A DNA stretch of 64,000 nucleotides from Streptomyces sp. L2. GTDB lineage: Bacteria; Actinomycetota; Actinomycetes; Streptomycetales; Streptomycetaceae. The DNA is taken from NCBI RefSeq assembly GCF_004124325.1, contig NZ_QBDT01000001.1:2108001-2172000 (forward strand), given 5' to 3'. The position numbers and the translations under genes were made by a program. Each line of letters opens with the position of its first letter. The first letter of the stretch is position 1. Below the pieces are notes generated by a model, which did not search any database, was not told where the DNA came from, and saw only the letters and a program-made list of their open reading frames with translations. This document shows, piece by piece, positions 7,671 through 16,530 of this stretch.

Positions 7671-8825
7671 TGACGTTGAAAGGGTGGGGTGACAGCGGGC
7701 GTTGGTGGTGCTACATCCTCGTCATGAGGTACGCGGATGGCGGCGGCTTGACCGCTGTGGGGCGGGCGAAGCGTGAAGCGGTGCGCTTCGGGGCCGCGGA
7801 GATGTTCGAGCAGGGGGTGCGGCCGCCGGAGGCGGCCCGCCGGTTACGAGTGTCGCGGAAGTCGGCGTACGCCTGGCACGCTGCCTGGCGCAAGGGCGGC
7901 AGAGCGGCTCTGGTGTCCAAGGGGGCCGGCGGCTTTCCGTGTCAGCTCAGTGACGGCCAGGCGGAACGCCTGCAGGTCGGGTTGGAGGCTGGCCCGGCCG
8001 CGCACGGCTGGATGGAGGATCAGCGGTGGACCCTTGCCAGGGTCGCGGAGCTGATCCATCGCCTGTTCGGCTACCAGTACACCCCGCGTGGGGTGTCGTA
8101 TCTGCTGCACCGGCTGGGCTGGTCGCCGCAGGTGCCCGCGCACCGGGCGGTCGAACGCGACGAGCAACCGGTCGCGCGGTGGCGGACGGAGCAGTGGTCG
8201 CGGGTAAGAGGACGGCCCAGCTCCTGGGCGCGTGGATAGTCTTCGAGGACGAGGCCGGGCAGGACCTGAAGCCAGCGAAGGGCCGTACGTGGTCCCGGCG
8301 TGGCCGGACTCCGGTGATCAAGGTGACGGGGAAGGGCTCGGGCCGGGTCCTGATGGCCGGGATGATCTGCCTCAGACCGGGCCGCGAGACCCGTCTGATC
8401 TACCGGACGCAGACATATCGAGGCCGTACGGGCGAGAAGAAGGGCTTCAGGGCTCGCGAGTTCGCCGCCCTTCTCACCGATACCCACCGACGACTCGGGG
8501 CGCCGCTGATCGTGGTGTGGGACAACGCCAGCACCCACCACGCCAAGGCCCTGCGGGAGTTCTGCGACCGCAACAGCGACTGGCTCATCATCGTCAAGCT
8601 CCCGCCCTACGCGCCCGACCTCAATCCCGTCGAAGGTGTCTGGGCCCATGTGAAGAAGTCCCTGGCCAACCCTGCACCCCGCGCGATCGAAGACCTCACT
8701 CCGCTCGTGAAGAACCGACTACGCGGCATCCAACGTCGACCCGAGGTCCTCGACGGACTTATCGCCGAGACCGGACTGGCGCCGGAGCCCCCGTAACCCA
8801 GTCACCCCACCCTTTCAACGTCAGC
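7669..8825 (+). mobile_element. IS630-family insertion sequence (about 1.16 kb)
   Basis: Perfect 25-bp terminal inverted repeats lie at 7669-7693 (begins gctgacgttgaaaggg) and 8801-8825 (ends ccctttcaacgtcagc). If one mismatch is allowed the arms extend by about 6 bp (gttgcc versus gttgac). The right outer flank then has TA, the expected IS630 target dinucleotide, but the left flank has CT where it runs into repeat B, so the two flanks may not be the original pair. Length and content (one transposase on the plus strand) fit IS630. It separates tip module B from the functional Rhs gene and its immunity gene. Confidence 0.85.
7724..8796 (+). pseudogene. IS630-family transposase, one-base frameshift
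   Basis: The ATG at 7724 starts MRYADGGGLTAVGRAKREAV. The frame encodes an N-terminal HTH (PPEAARRLRVSRKSAYAWHA) and linker up to RTEQWSRV near 8205, then goes out of frame and stops at about 8239. The downstream frame continues KRTAQLLGAWIVFEDEAGQD with the catalytic motifs: FEDEAGQ, VVWDNASTHHAK and PPYAPDLNPVEGVWAH. The two join exactly if one base is added, or read twice, at gta/aga around 8206. I see no slippery heptamer there, so a one-base deletion is more likely than programmed frameshifting. The frame contains a TTA codon at 7844. Otherwise the element looks intact and recent. Confidence 0.8.
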
Positions 8826-8851
8826 GTCAACTACTGCCGTCAGACCGCCCT

Positions 8852-8900
8852 GAAAAGCCGCAGCAGCCCTCTCCGGAAAAACGGCGGGGGCTGCTTTCTT
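8852..8900. terminator. Bidirectional stem-loop terminator
   Basis: AGCAGCCC (8862-8869) pairs with GGGCTGCT (8888-8895), followed by TTCTT on the plus strand and GCGGCTTTT on the minus strand. It can end the transposase side and, more importantly, the minus-strand Rhs/immunity transcript that finishes at 9000. Confidence 0.6.
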
Positions 8901-8999
8901 GCACACTCTTTGGTTAGCCGCCCGTACACCTCAGGCCAACGAGAAGACGGAATTCAGGCCCGGTTCCGCGATGAACCAAGAAACCCGAATAGACCATCA

Positions 9000-9332
9000 T
9001 TAACCATTCCCCTCACCCGCAAGCAGGGCCCGGAGACGCCTAACCTCTTCCACGAGGCGCGGCACAGCCTCCCGCGCCATTACAATGAAGGCTGCGTTCT
9101 CATCCCAGCGTTCGTCGCCAGAATCGACGTATCGCGGATGCTGAACCAAAGTTGCGGCAATTATGTCTCGATGATCAAAATTCGGCCACCTCTCGGCAGC
9201 GCCAGTGTCGGGAGCCGTGCTCACCGCCACAAGATTCATGGCGGAGTCATCGTCCAAGGTCCTAACGAACCAAGGCGCCGGAGTGGCCGCAGAGCACAAC
9301 TCCTCGATATCCTCGAGTTCATCTTCACGCAT
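9000..9332 (-). CDS. Putative immunity protein for the PIN-tipped Rhs toxin
   Basis: The 110-aa product from the ATG at 9332 begins MREDELEDIEELCSAATPAP and contains NLVAVSTAPDTG, HRDIIAATLVQHPRYVD and AREAVPRLVEEVRRLRALLA, ending in a long basic/acidic helix. The ATG follows an AAGGTGG-like ribosome site; an upstream in-frame extension looks non-coding. It begins about 85 bp after the stop of the Rhs toxin on the same strand, where the cognate immunity gene sits in such loci. I have seen similar ATPAPW...AREAVPRLVEEVRRLR proteins annotated as hypothetical beside toxins, but name no family. Cytoplasmic, no membrane segment. The pairing with the PIN tip is inferred. Confidence 0.65.
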   Translation of the reverse strand: MREDELEDIEELCSAATPAPWFVRTLDDDSAMNLVAVSTAPDTGAAERWPNFDHRDIIAATLVQHPRYVDSGDERWDENAAFIVMAREAVPRLVEEVRRLRALLAGEGNG

Positions 9333-9417
9333 GTGGCCACCTTCTACCAGCCCGTTTACCCGGTCTGGGGTGCCCCGCAAGCTAGCAAGCGCGGGGCACC
9401 CCAAACAACATGATCAA

Positions 9418-12400
9418 CTAATATCGCTCGCTCGAATATCCGAGTCTTTCGATATTCTTATAGAATCTCTTGTCGTTTGTAATGATCGGCAATCCATCCT
9501 GTATCGCCGAATGCAAGACCGAAGCATCGTCGTCGGCAATCATCGGATTGAATGACTTACCCTTCCACATGCCCCTGAGGCGAGCCTGGAGCGAAGCAAC
9601 GCCTTCGCTGGTGGAAGCCGGTCCCATGCGTCCTCCCCGCTCCGACAACCAGCTACCAATGGCATCTGCCGAGTGTCCACCTTCGAGTAGTTCGCGATGA
9701 GCAGTCGGCGAAAGCACCGGGGCACGCCCCGCCAAGGCGGCATCTACTTCAGCGGTCCTTGCGCCCGAGAGGGCATCCGTCACCGCATTCGTGTCGACTG
9801 CCACCTCGCCGCAATTGTGAACCAGGACCGGCGTGGCCCCCGCCAGCACATAGTACGTGTGGAGGGTGTCAACGGTCAGGTTGTACATGTCACGGTCGCC
9901 GGGGCGGACCGTGACTGCGGCGACGCGTACATGGTGGTTGGTGGCGGTGTTGAGGGCGTGGCCAGGCTGGAGTTGGCCGGCGGGGACCCAGGTATGGAGG
10001 GTGTCGTCCCAGAAGGGGTGTTTGGCGTTGGTGTGGACGGTGGCGGTGGTCCCGTCCGTGCGGCGGATGCGGAGGTCTATGAGGTCGTAGTCATGGTTGA
10101 CGTGGGTCGCGGTGACGGTGTGCGGGTTCCTGTGCTTGCCGGTGGCGGGGTCAGCGGCTTCTACCTTGTCGCCGGGTTTGATCTCGGCGATCGGTTTCGT
10201 CTTGCCGTGATCCATGAGGACCGGGGTGTCCGGGGTGAAGCTGCACCCGGTGCCCTCGGGCTCACCATGGCGTGCCGTTTTGCCCGCGTCGGCAACGTCG
10301 CCGGCCGCGTCCTCGACCGCCTCGCCTGCTTCCTCGGCTCGCTTCAGCTTCTTCAGCTTGAGCAGCTTGAGAGCTTTGAAGTACTTGGTGGGGAGCGGCA
10401 GGTCCGTCGCGGCCCAGCCGCAATGGGAATTCAGGCCGGGATTACCGGCGCATGCCTTCCACTCGCCGATGTCCGGGACGACCATCTTGATGGCCAGCGT
10501 GAGGGCCGTTACGGGGTAGTGGTTGTACGTGACCTTCGTGCCGACAGTTGGCTGGTCGCTGCCCCGCTTGACGATGCTGTGGACTCGGTTCTGCGAGTCG
10601 TAGAGGTAGTGGTCGTTCTCCCAGTGATAGCCCCAGGTTCCGTCGCTGTTCGGGCTAAACCAGTCCCGGTAGGTGTCGGTGCCGTCTGTACATCCCCTGT
10701 CGCAGGTGGAGACCGGCTTGAGTCCCGTGGGGTCGCTGGCGGTGGTGGGGTTGTTGGCGGCGTAGCTGTAGCCGTTGAGGCTTTGGACGTCGTTCGGGGA
10801 GAGGAGTGGGTCGGTGCTGAGGAATTGACCGATGGTGGGGTCGTATTCGCGGGCGCCGATGTGGGTGAGGCCGGTGTTTGTGTCGCGGGTTTTGCCGAGG
10901 AAGCCCTTGTCGTCGGGCCATGGGCCGTAGGCGGGCGTGCCTCGGTCGGCGCCGAAGGGGGTGGTGTAGCGCTTGGTGTAGGTCTGGGCGGTGTCGGGGG
11001 TGAGGGCGAGGCTGGAGGTGCCGTGCCGGTCGCCCGTGAGGAAGGTGAGCTTCTCGTGGCCGGTCTGGTTGGAGCGCATGGCCGCGGTGATGCCGGCGGC
11101 GGAGTAGTAGCGCTGGGCCCAGGTGGTGCCGTCGGCGCGGAGGTGGAGTTCGGTTGCGCCGTCGTAGAGGACGCGTTCGCCGTCCTGGGTGGAGCGGATC
11201 AGCAGGTTGCCGCCCGCGTCGTAGATGTAGTCGGTCGAGGTGCCGGCTTCAGTGAGCTTGGTCAGCTTGCCTTCGGGCGACCAGATGAGTTCTTGTCCGG
11301 CGGAGCTTCCGGGACGTGTCTTGGTGTTGCCCGTGGCGTAGTAGCTGTACGAGCGCTCGGGGCTGGTGCAGTCGCTCTTGGTGGTGGTGCCGGTGAGGGT
11401 GTGGGGCTGGGTGGTGCTGGTGTAGCAGTAGGTGGTGTGTTTGTCGCCGGTGCCGGTGTGGGCGGTTTCGGTGAGGCGTTGTCCGGCGGTGTTGTAGGTG
11501 TAGCTGGTCCAGTACGGGGCCGGGCCGGTCAGGGTGGCGGTGTCGCGGGTGTCGGTACAGTTCTGGGATGCGGGGGTCCAGGCTTCGGTGAGGCGCTGGT
11601 GGGCGTCGTAGGTGAAGCACTGGGTGTCGGCGCTGGTGTGGCCGCCGAGGGTGGTGGGGTCGTTGATCTCGGTGACGTTGCCGGTCTGGTCGTAGGTGTA
11701 GTTGAGGTCCTGCAGCATGTACGGGTGGGTCTGGTCCGTGACATGGCTGCGGGCCAGGCGGCCGGTGCCTGCTTCGTAGGTGTTGGTGACGTAGACGTCC
11801 TTGGTGCCCTCACCTCCGGTGCCCGAGGTGAGCTGTTCGGGCTGGCCGAGGGCGGAGTAGGTCGCATTCCGCAGGTAGCCGGGCATCGAGGTCAGATCAC
11901 CCAGGTCGTCGTACCGGAACTCGATGATCTCCGACTCAAGGCCGCCGAGTGCGGGTTCCTTCTCGTACTGCTGAGTGCCGTCGATGTTGTAGTACGTCTC
12001 GTGCGCCAGTGTGGACGGCACGCCCGCCTTGACGAACGGGTCACTGTCCGGCAGACGCAGCTCGGTCGCGGTGGGCCGGCCCAGGGTGTCGTACTGGGTG
12101 ATCTCCCGGGTGTAGGCGGCCCCGGTCTTGCCGCCGACGTAGCGGGTGGACGTGGTGGGTAGGCCCTTGAGGACCGTGTCGTAGGTGTAGGCGGTCTGCT
12201 GGTTGGCGTCCGTCTTCGAACCCGTCCAGGTGCCCGTGGGCCGGCCGAGTTCGTCGTAGGCGGTCAGGAGCGACGTGCCACGGGAGTCGGTGGTCTTGGT
12301 GACCTGGTCGAGCGCGTTGTACTCGGCGGTCGCCTTGCCCTTGTCGGGGTCGTCGGCGCTGGTCTGCCGACCGAACAGGTCATATCCGTAGGACCACTTC

Positions 12401-15400
12401 GCGCCGTCCGGGCCGGTGACCGACGCCTGCTTGCCGTCGGGCGCGTACGTGAACTTCACCGACGTGTACGAGGCCCCGGGGCCGGTGCCGAACGCAGTGT
12501 CCGCCGGACTCACCGACGCGTATTCGCGCGTCTCCGTAGCCTGGCCCCGCACGTCGGTGATCGTCCGCTTGGCCGAGCCGCCGTCCAGGGCTGTGGTGGC
12601 CGTGGAGTCACCGGTGTAGCTGGTGGTCGTGGACCACTTCTTCACCCCGAACACGTACAGAGTGCTGGACGTGGCACGGCCCGCCCCGTCGAACACGGTC
12701 TCCGTCTGTCTCGGGGCCTCACCGGAACTGACACGGGTGTAGGTGCCGTTCGGTGTACTGGTGGTGTCGAAGATGTCCGCGTGCGTCTCGTACGCCAGAC
12801 CGCGAGTGTCGTACCGCCTGTCGGTCAGCAGACGGCCGCCCTGCGGGGTCGGCGACTGCGTCTGTATCGGGCGCAGGAGCGAGTCGTACAGCGCGTAGCC
12901 GGTGTTGTAGGTGACGCCGTCCTTCTTCAGTGTCGAGGTCGACACCCAGGACGGTTTGGTGTTGCCCGGGTGGTAGGTGAAAATCTCGCTGGCCGCGTCG
13001 CCGGCGCCTCGGCTCCGGTCTGGTGTCCAGACCGCTGTGAGGCGCCCCAGAGCGTCGTAAGAGTTTTCGGTCTTCTTCAGATTGATGTCGTAGCTGCGCA
13101 GGGCCAAGCCGCGCCGCGGATCGAGGAAATTGACCGACCGGTAGCCCTTGGCGTCGGTGGAGATGGTCTTGGTCAGCGGGCCCGCGTCGACCGGTGTGTA
13201 CGCGATGGATGTAGTGTGACCCGCCGCATTCGTCTCCGACAGGAGGCGGCCGAGCGGATCGTACGAGGCATTGGCTACCGTCTGCCACCCTGTCGGCAGG
13301 CGCTCACCCGCGGTGTCCGCCGTGACCGCGTATCCGGTGACCCGGCCCATCCAAGTGAGCTCGTCCTTGGTCGGTTTCTGCGCCGCTGACCATCCCGCGG
13401 CCTTCGGGTTGTCGAAGACAGCGGCCACGTCCAACAGGACGTCACCGCGAGTGCTGGAAGACGCGGGAAGGCCGAGTTTGCTGTCGGTCACCGTGCACGG
13501 CTGTGCGACTGTCCGCTTACGGGAGACGAGGCTGGTGATGCCGAGGCCGGAGTTGCGGGCGTACCAGGTGCGGGTGCAGGTCTCGTCGCCGCCCTTGCCG
13601 ACCTGCCCGTAGTCGTCGGACGAGGTGACCATGCCGAGGGTGTCGTAGTGCTGGTTGGTGGCCCGGCTGCGCCAGGTCTTCGAACCGGTCAGGTAGGTGC
13701 TGGTGTACGTCGTGGTCGGGCGGACCCACAGCGCGAGCCGGCCGGCCGCGTCCGGGACCGTCTGTACGGCCGTCTGCCGGTAGGTGTAGTTGTTGAAGGT
13801 GCTGGCGATGGGCTGGTTGCCGTTGTAGGTGACCTGCTGGCGCAGCACACCTTTGTAGCGGTCGCGGTCGACGGCGGGGCCGAAGTCGACGTCCGTGTCC
13901 AACAGCGGGGCCACGCTCACCGACTTGGTGGTGCCGTCCTTCTTCTTGTCGCCGTCCATGCCCTGCATGTACAGAGAGACCGTCTTGGAGCGGGTCACCG
14001 CGGTCGCACCGGTCCAGGCGGTGACCTTCTGGTAGCCGCGCCAGTCCGACCAGGTCCGCTCGTCCTTCGGGGTGAACGGGTCGTCGCTGTAGTGCCAGGC
14101 CGCGCCGCTGTAGTCATATGCGTACTCGACCGCGTCATTGCCCGCCGCCTGATCGGCGACGTCGACGGCCAGCACCCGGTACTTGTTGAACCAGTCGATC
14201 GCCGCGTCTTCGGCGCCGTTGATGTGCCAGAACTGCGGATAGCACGAACGGGCGTTTGAGTCCGGGGCCGCGTCCAGAACCTTGCTGCGCGTGCACTCCG
14301 GCGACGACAGGGTCACCGTCGTGATCGCACCGGTCTCCGAGGTGACCGTGGAGATCCTCGGGCGGGTCAGCGGCAGGATGTCGTCCGTAGCGTCGACCCG
14401 GTTCGGGCGCATCTGATACGTGAAGGACACCGGGTCCAGTACGACGCTCTTCTCACCGGCCTTCCCGGTGTGTTTGATCGACGTCAGCGTCAGTACCTGG
14501 TCGGAACTGTCACCGATGTCCCCACCATCGAGATACCGCTGGGTCAGGACCCAGGAGTCCACCGGATCATAGGCAGCCGTGGCGGCGTTGTACGAGTAGG
14601 TATTGATCCCCGTCAGACGCTTACGAGAAAAGAACGAGGGGGTCTCGGCACGGCAGTCAGTGTCGTCCTTGGAGCAGATCGCGTCGAACGGCACGTCCGG
14701 CCAGTTGTCCGCCGTGTCCTTCGTCAGACTGGAACAGTCCGAGGCCGTGCACCGCTCGGCGTGGTCGAAGGTGACCTTCGCATCCGCCTTGTCCGTGAAC
14801 AATGCGCCCTTGCGCAGCCCGTACTCGATCCGGGTCAGATACCCGCCCCGCGTGTACGAGGCGCTCGCCTTGGCCGCCTTGTTCTTCTTGTAGTAGTTCG
14901 ACTCCTTCGTGTACCAGTACGTGGCCGCGTTCCCGCGGGTGTCCTCGACATAGTCCAGGTTCCACCGCCATGCCTGCGTCAGGGACCGGTCCGCGAAGGT
15001 GTCGCCCTTGGAATAGCCGGGCTCGCCGGAGTCGTCGCCGAACACCGGGACGGTCCACACCGAGTTGGTGCGCTGCGTGGTCGCGCCGTCCAGCTTGTCC
15101 AGACCGAACACGTACTTCGTGCCGTCCCCGGTGATGACGGTCCAGTACTCGCCGTCGTCGTCGCCGTTGTCCGCGCCCGTGGACCGCGTCACAGTTGATG
15201 CGTCGTCATCGGCGAGGTGCCACGTGCCGGTCTTGTCGTCCTTGATCAGCTGGGTGGAACTGCCGTTCAGGACCAGACTGGCGTTGTCGTACTTCCAGCA
15301 CTGATCGAAGACATCCGCGTGACCGTCGTCGTCACACGAGCCGTAACTGCGCTCGATGTAGGACTCCGTGAGACCGAAGCCCTCACCGACGGACGTGCCC

Positions 15401-16416
15401 TGATTGTTGGTCGTCGCCGTCTGGCCGTCAATGCTGCCGGAGTCGTACGACAACCCCAGCGACGGCGTCGGGCCGGCTGCAGCCGGCGGCATGGTGAACC
15501 CGTAGGACCAGGTGAACGAACCCGAGTTACCACCCGCCTGCCACGACGACGACGGCGACAAGGGAGTTGCCGAGAAGTCCCCGGAACCGTTGGCCGACTC
15601 GCCTGAACCCGAGCCGGACGCGGTGACCGCGAGAACCGTCACAGCCTCGTTGGAGGAACCGAACGACCTTGTCAGGCGCGTCGACGGGCCACCGTTTGAG
15701 GTGTCGGCCAAGTGGACCCTGGCCGACACCGACTGGTGTTCCATGTCATTGCCAGAGGCCAGCGGAGTTTGCTTGCGGCAGCGTGCCTTCTCGGGCGTGG
15801 TCAGCGCACATGCCGGAAGCTGAACCAGGCGCAGCCGCTGCGACCAGCCGCCCCCGACTGCCGACGCGAAACCGCTGTAGTCAACACTCACGTCTGCCGC
15901 GCCCGGCCGGTCGGCCGAGGCGGTCAGCAGCACACCCGTGATGCCCGCCCTGCGGGCGACCTTCTGATCCAGCACGCTGATCCGCGCCGTCCCTGCCGCC
16001 GAAGCCTCCCGCTTCGCAACGGTCCCGGACAACGGGCTCATCGCCATCGGGAGACCGCCCGGCGAAGCCTTGCCCACCCGGCCCGGCTTCAGACCGACCG
16101 CGACTTCGCCGTGCTTGGGCCAGCCGGCCCTCCGTTCCGCCCGAGCCCGCCGCGCCTGAGCCGCGTTGGTCCTCTCGTCCTGGGCGACCCTCTGCCGCGC
16201 GTTCTTCGCACCCGGACCCTCGAACGCCTTCACCTTGCTCACCGGGGTCCCCGGTACATCCGGTCGCCCCAGACCGTCCGGCGACTGCGCGTGCGCCGCC
16301 TGCGCCAGGCCTAGGGGCACCACCAGAGCCAACGCCAGCGACTGCACCAGCAGCCGACGCCGTCTGTCTCGCAACACGCCAATGCGGGACTTTGTTGTGC
16401 CTATGCCAAAGACCAT
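9418..16416 (-). CDS. Rhs/YD-repeat polymorphic toxin with Hint domain and PIN nuclease tip
   Basis: About 2332 aa from the ATG at 16416 (GGAG eight bases upstream; a longer in-frame start is less likely). The protein has an N-terminal signal (VQSLALALVVPLGLAQAAHA). An SpvB-like stretch lies near residues 300-335 (FTWSYGFTMPPAAAGPTPS). Many YD repeats (YDPLGRLLSE, YDALGRLTAV) fill about 1035-1805. The Rhs core end (GAREYDPTIGQFLSTDPLL) is at about 1840-1900. A Hint autoprocessing domain runs about 2057-2203, from GCSFTPDTPVLM to TYYVLAGATPVLVHNC. The last about 129 residues are a PIN-type nuclease tip: VDTNAVT, HRELLEGG, ADDDASVLHSA and TNDKRFY supply the acidic residues. The YD shell should encapsulate the tip and Hint should release it at HN/C. 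Tip codons are lower in GC than the core, a sign of tip replacement. Confidence 0.9.
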   Translation of the reverse strand: MVFGIGTTKSRIGVLRDRRRRLLVQSLALALVVPLGLAQAAHAQSPDGLGRPDVPGTPVSKVKAFEGPGAKNARQRVAQDERTNAAQARRARAERRAGWPKHGEVAVGLKPGRVGKASPGGLPMAMSPLSGTVAKREASAAGTARISVLDQKVARRAGITGVLLTASADRPGAADVSVDYSGFASAVGGGWSQRLRLVQLPACALTTPEKARCRKQTPLASGNDMEHQSVSARVHLADTSNGGPSTRLTRSFGSSNEAVTVLAVTASGSGSGESANGSGDFSATPLSPSSSWQAGGNSGSFTWSYGFTMPPAAAGPTPSLGLSYDSGSIDGQTATTNNQGTSVGEGFGLTESYIERSYGSCDDDGHADVFDQCWKYDNASLVLNGSSTQLIKDDKTGTWHLADDDASTVTRSTGADNGDDDGEYWTVITGDGTKYVFGLDKLDGATTQRTNSVWTVPVFGDDSGEPGYSKGDTFADRSLTQAWRWNLDYVEDTRGNAATYWYTKESNYYKKNKAAKASASYTRGGYLTRIEYGLRKGALFTDKADAKVTFDHAERCTASDCSSLTKDTADNWPDVPFDAICSKDDTDCRAETPSFFSRKRLTGINTYSYNAATAAYDPVDSWVLTQRYLDGGDIGDSSDQVLTLTSIKHTGKAGEKSVVLDPVSFTYQMRPNRVDATDDILPLTRPRISTVTSETGAITTVTLSSPECTRSKVLDAAPDSNARSCYPQFWHINGAEDAAIDWFNKYRVLAVDVADQAAGNDAVEYAYDYSGAAWHYSDDPFTPKDERTWSDWRGYQKVTAWTGATAVTRSKTVSLYMQGMDGDKKKDGTTKSVSVAPLLDTDVDFGPAVDRDRYKGVLRQQVTYNGNQPIASTFNNYTYRQTAVQTVPDAAGRLALWVRPTTTYTSTYLTGSKTWRSRATNQHYDTLGMVTSSDDYGQVGKGGDETCTRTWYARNSGLGITSLVSRKRTVAQPCTVTDSKLGLPASSSTRGDVLLDVAAVFDNPKAAGWSAAQKPTKDELTWMGRVTGYAVTADTAGERLPTGWQTVANASYDPLGRLLSETNAAGHTTSIAYTPVDAGPLTKTISTDAKGYRSVNFLDPRRGLALRSYDINLKKTENSYDALGRLTAVWTPDRSRGAGDAASEIFTYHPGNTKPSWVSTSTLKKDGVTYNTGYALYDSLLRPIQTQSPTPQGGRLLTDRRYDTRGLAYETHADIFDTTSTPNGTYTRVSSGEAPRQTETVFDGAGRATSSTLYVFGVKKWSTTTSYTGDSTATTALDGGSAKRTITDVRGQATETREYASVSPADTAFGTGPGASYTSVKFTYAPDGKQASVTGPDGAKWSYGYDLFGRQTSADDPDKGKATAEYNALDQVTKTTDSRGTSLLTAYDELGRPTGTWTGSKTDANQQTAYTYDTVLKGLPTTSTRYVGGKTGAAYTREITQYDTLGRPTATELRLPDSDPFVKAGVPSTLAHETYYNIDGTQQYEKEPALGGLESEIIEFRYDDLGDLTSMPGYLRNATYSALGQPEQLTSGTGGEGTKDVYVTNTYEAGTGRLARSHVTDQTHPYMLQDLNYTYDQTGNVTEINDPTTLGGHTSADTQCFTYDAHQRLTEAWTPASQNCTDTRDTATLTGPAPYWTSYTYNTAGQRLTETAHTGTGDKHTTYCYTSTTQPHTLTGTTTKSDCTSPERSYSYYATGNTKTRPGSSAGQELIWSPEGKLTKLTEAGTSTDYIYDAGGNLLIRSTQDGERVLYDGATELHLRADGTTWAQRYYSAAGITAAMRSNQTGHEKLTFLTGDRHGTSSLALTPDTAQTYTKRYTTPFGADRGTPAYGPWPDDKGFLGKTRDTNTGLTHIGAREYDPTIGQFLSTDPLLSPNDVQSLNGYSYAANNPTTASDPTGLKPVSTCDRGCTDGTDTYRDWFSPNSDGTWGYHWENDHYLYDSQNRVHSIVKRGSDQPTVGTKVTYNHYPVTALTLAIKMVVPDIGEWKACAGNPGLNSHCGWAATDLPLPTKYFKALKLLKLKKLKRAEEAGEAVEDAAGDVADAGKTARHGEPEGTGCSFTPDTPVLMDHGKTKPIAEIKPGDKVEAADPATGKHRNPHTVTATHVNHDYDLIDLRIRRTDGTTATVHTNAKHPFWDDTLHTWVPAGQLQPGHALNTATNHHVRVAAVTVRPGDRDMYNLTVDTLHTYYVLAGATPVLVHNCGEVAVDTNAVTDALSGARTAEVDAALAGRAPVLSPTAHRELLEGGHSADAIGSWLSERGGRMGPASTSEGVASLQARLRGMWKGKSFNPMIADDDASVLHSAIQDGLPIITNDKRFYKNIERLGYSSERY

Positions 16417-16530
16417 GCCCTGCGCTCCGCCCAGTCCCAAAAGAAAGGTCAGCAATTTCGTGCGTGAACGGTCTGCCTGATCTTCACGGATAGAAGGCGG
16501 CGTCGTCTCGACTGCCGCTACGTCCGAGTG

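Noticed and set aside
1..9000. Integrative element (ICE/prophage) carrying the toxin-tip region
   Set aside because: No integrase, excisionase, replication gene, tRNA gene or clear att repeats were found; IS and repeat-mediated shuffling is enough.
9697..12162. 821-codon plus-strand open frame opposite the Rhs gene
   Set aside because: It is antisense to YD-repeat and Hint codons and has Val/Gly-rich composition with no domain, typical of GC-rich shadow frames.
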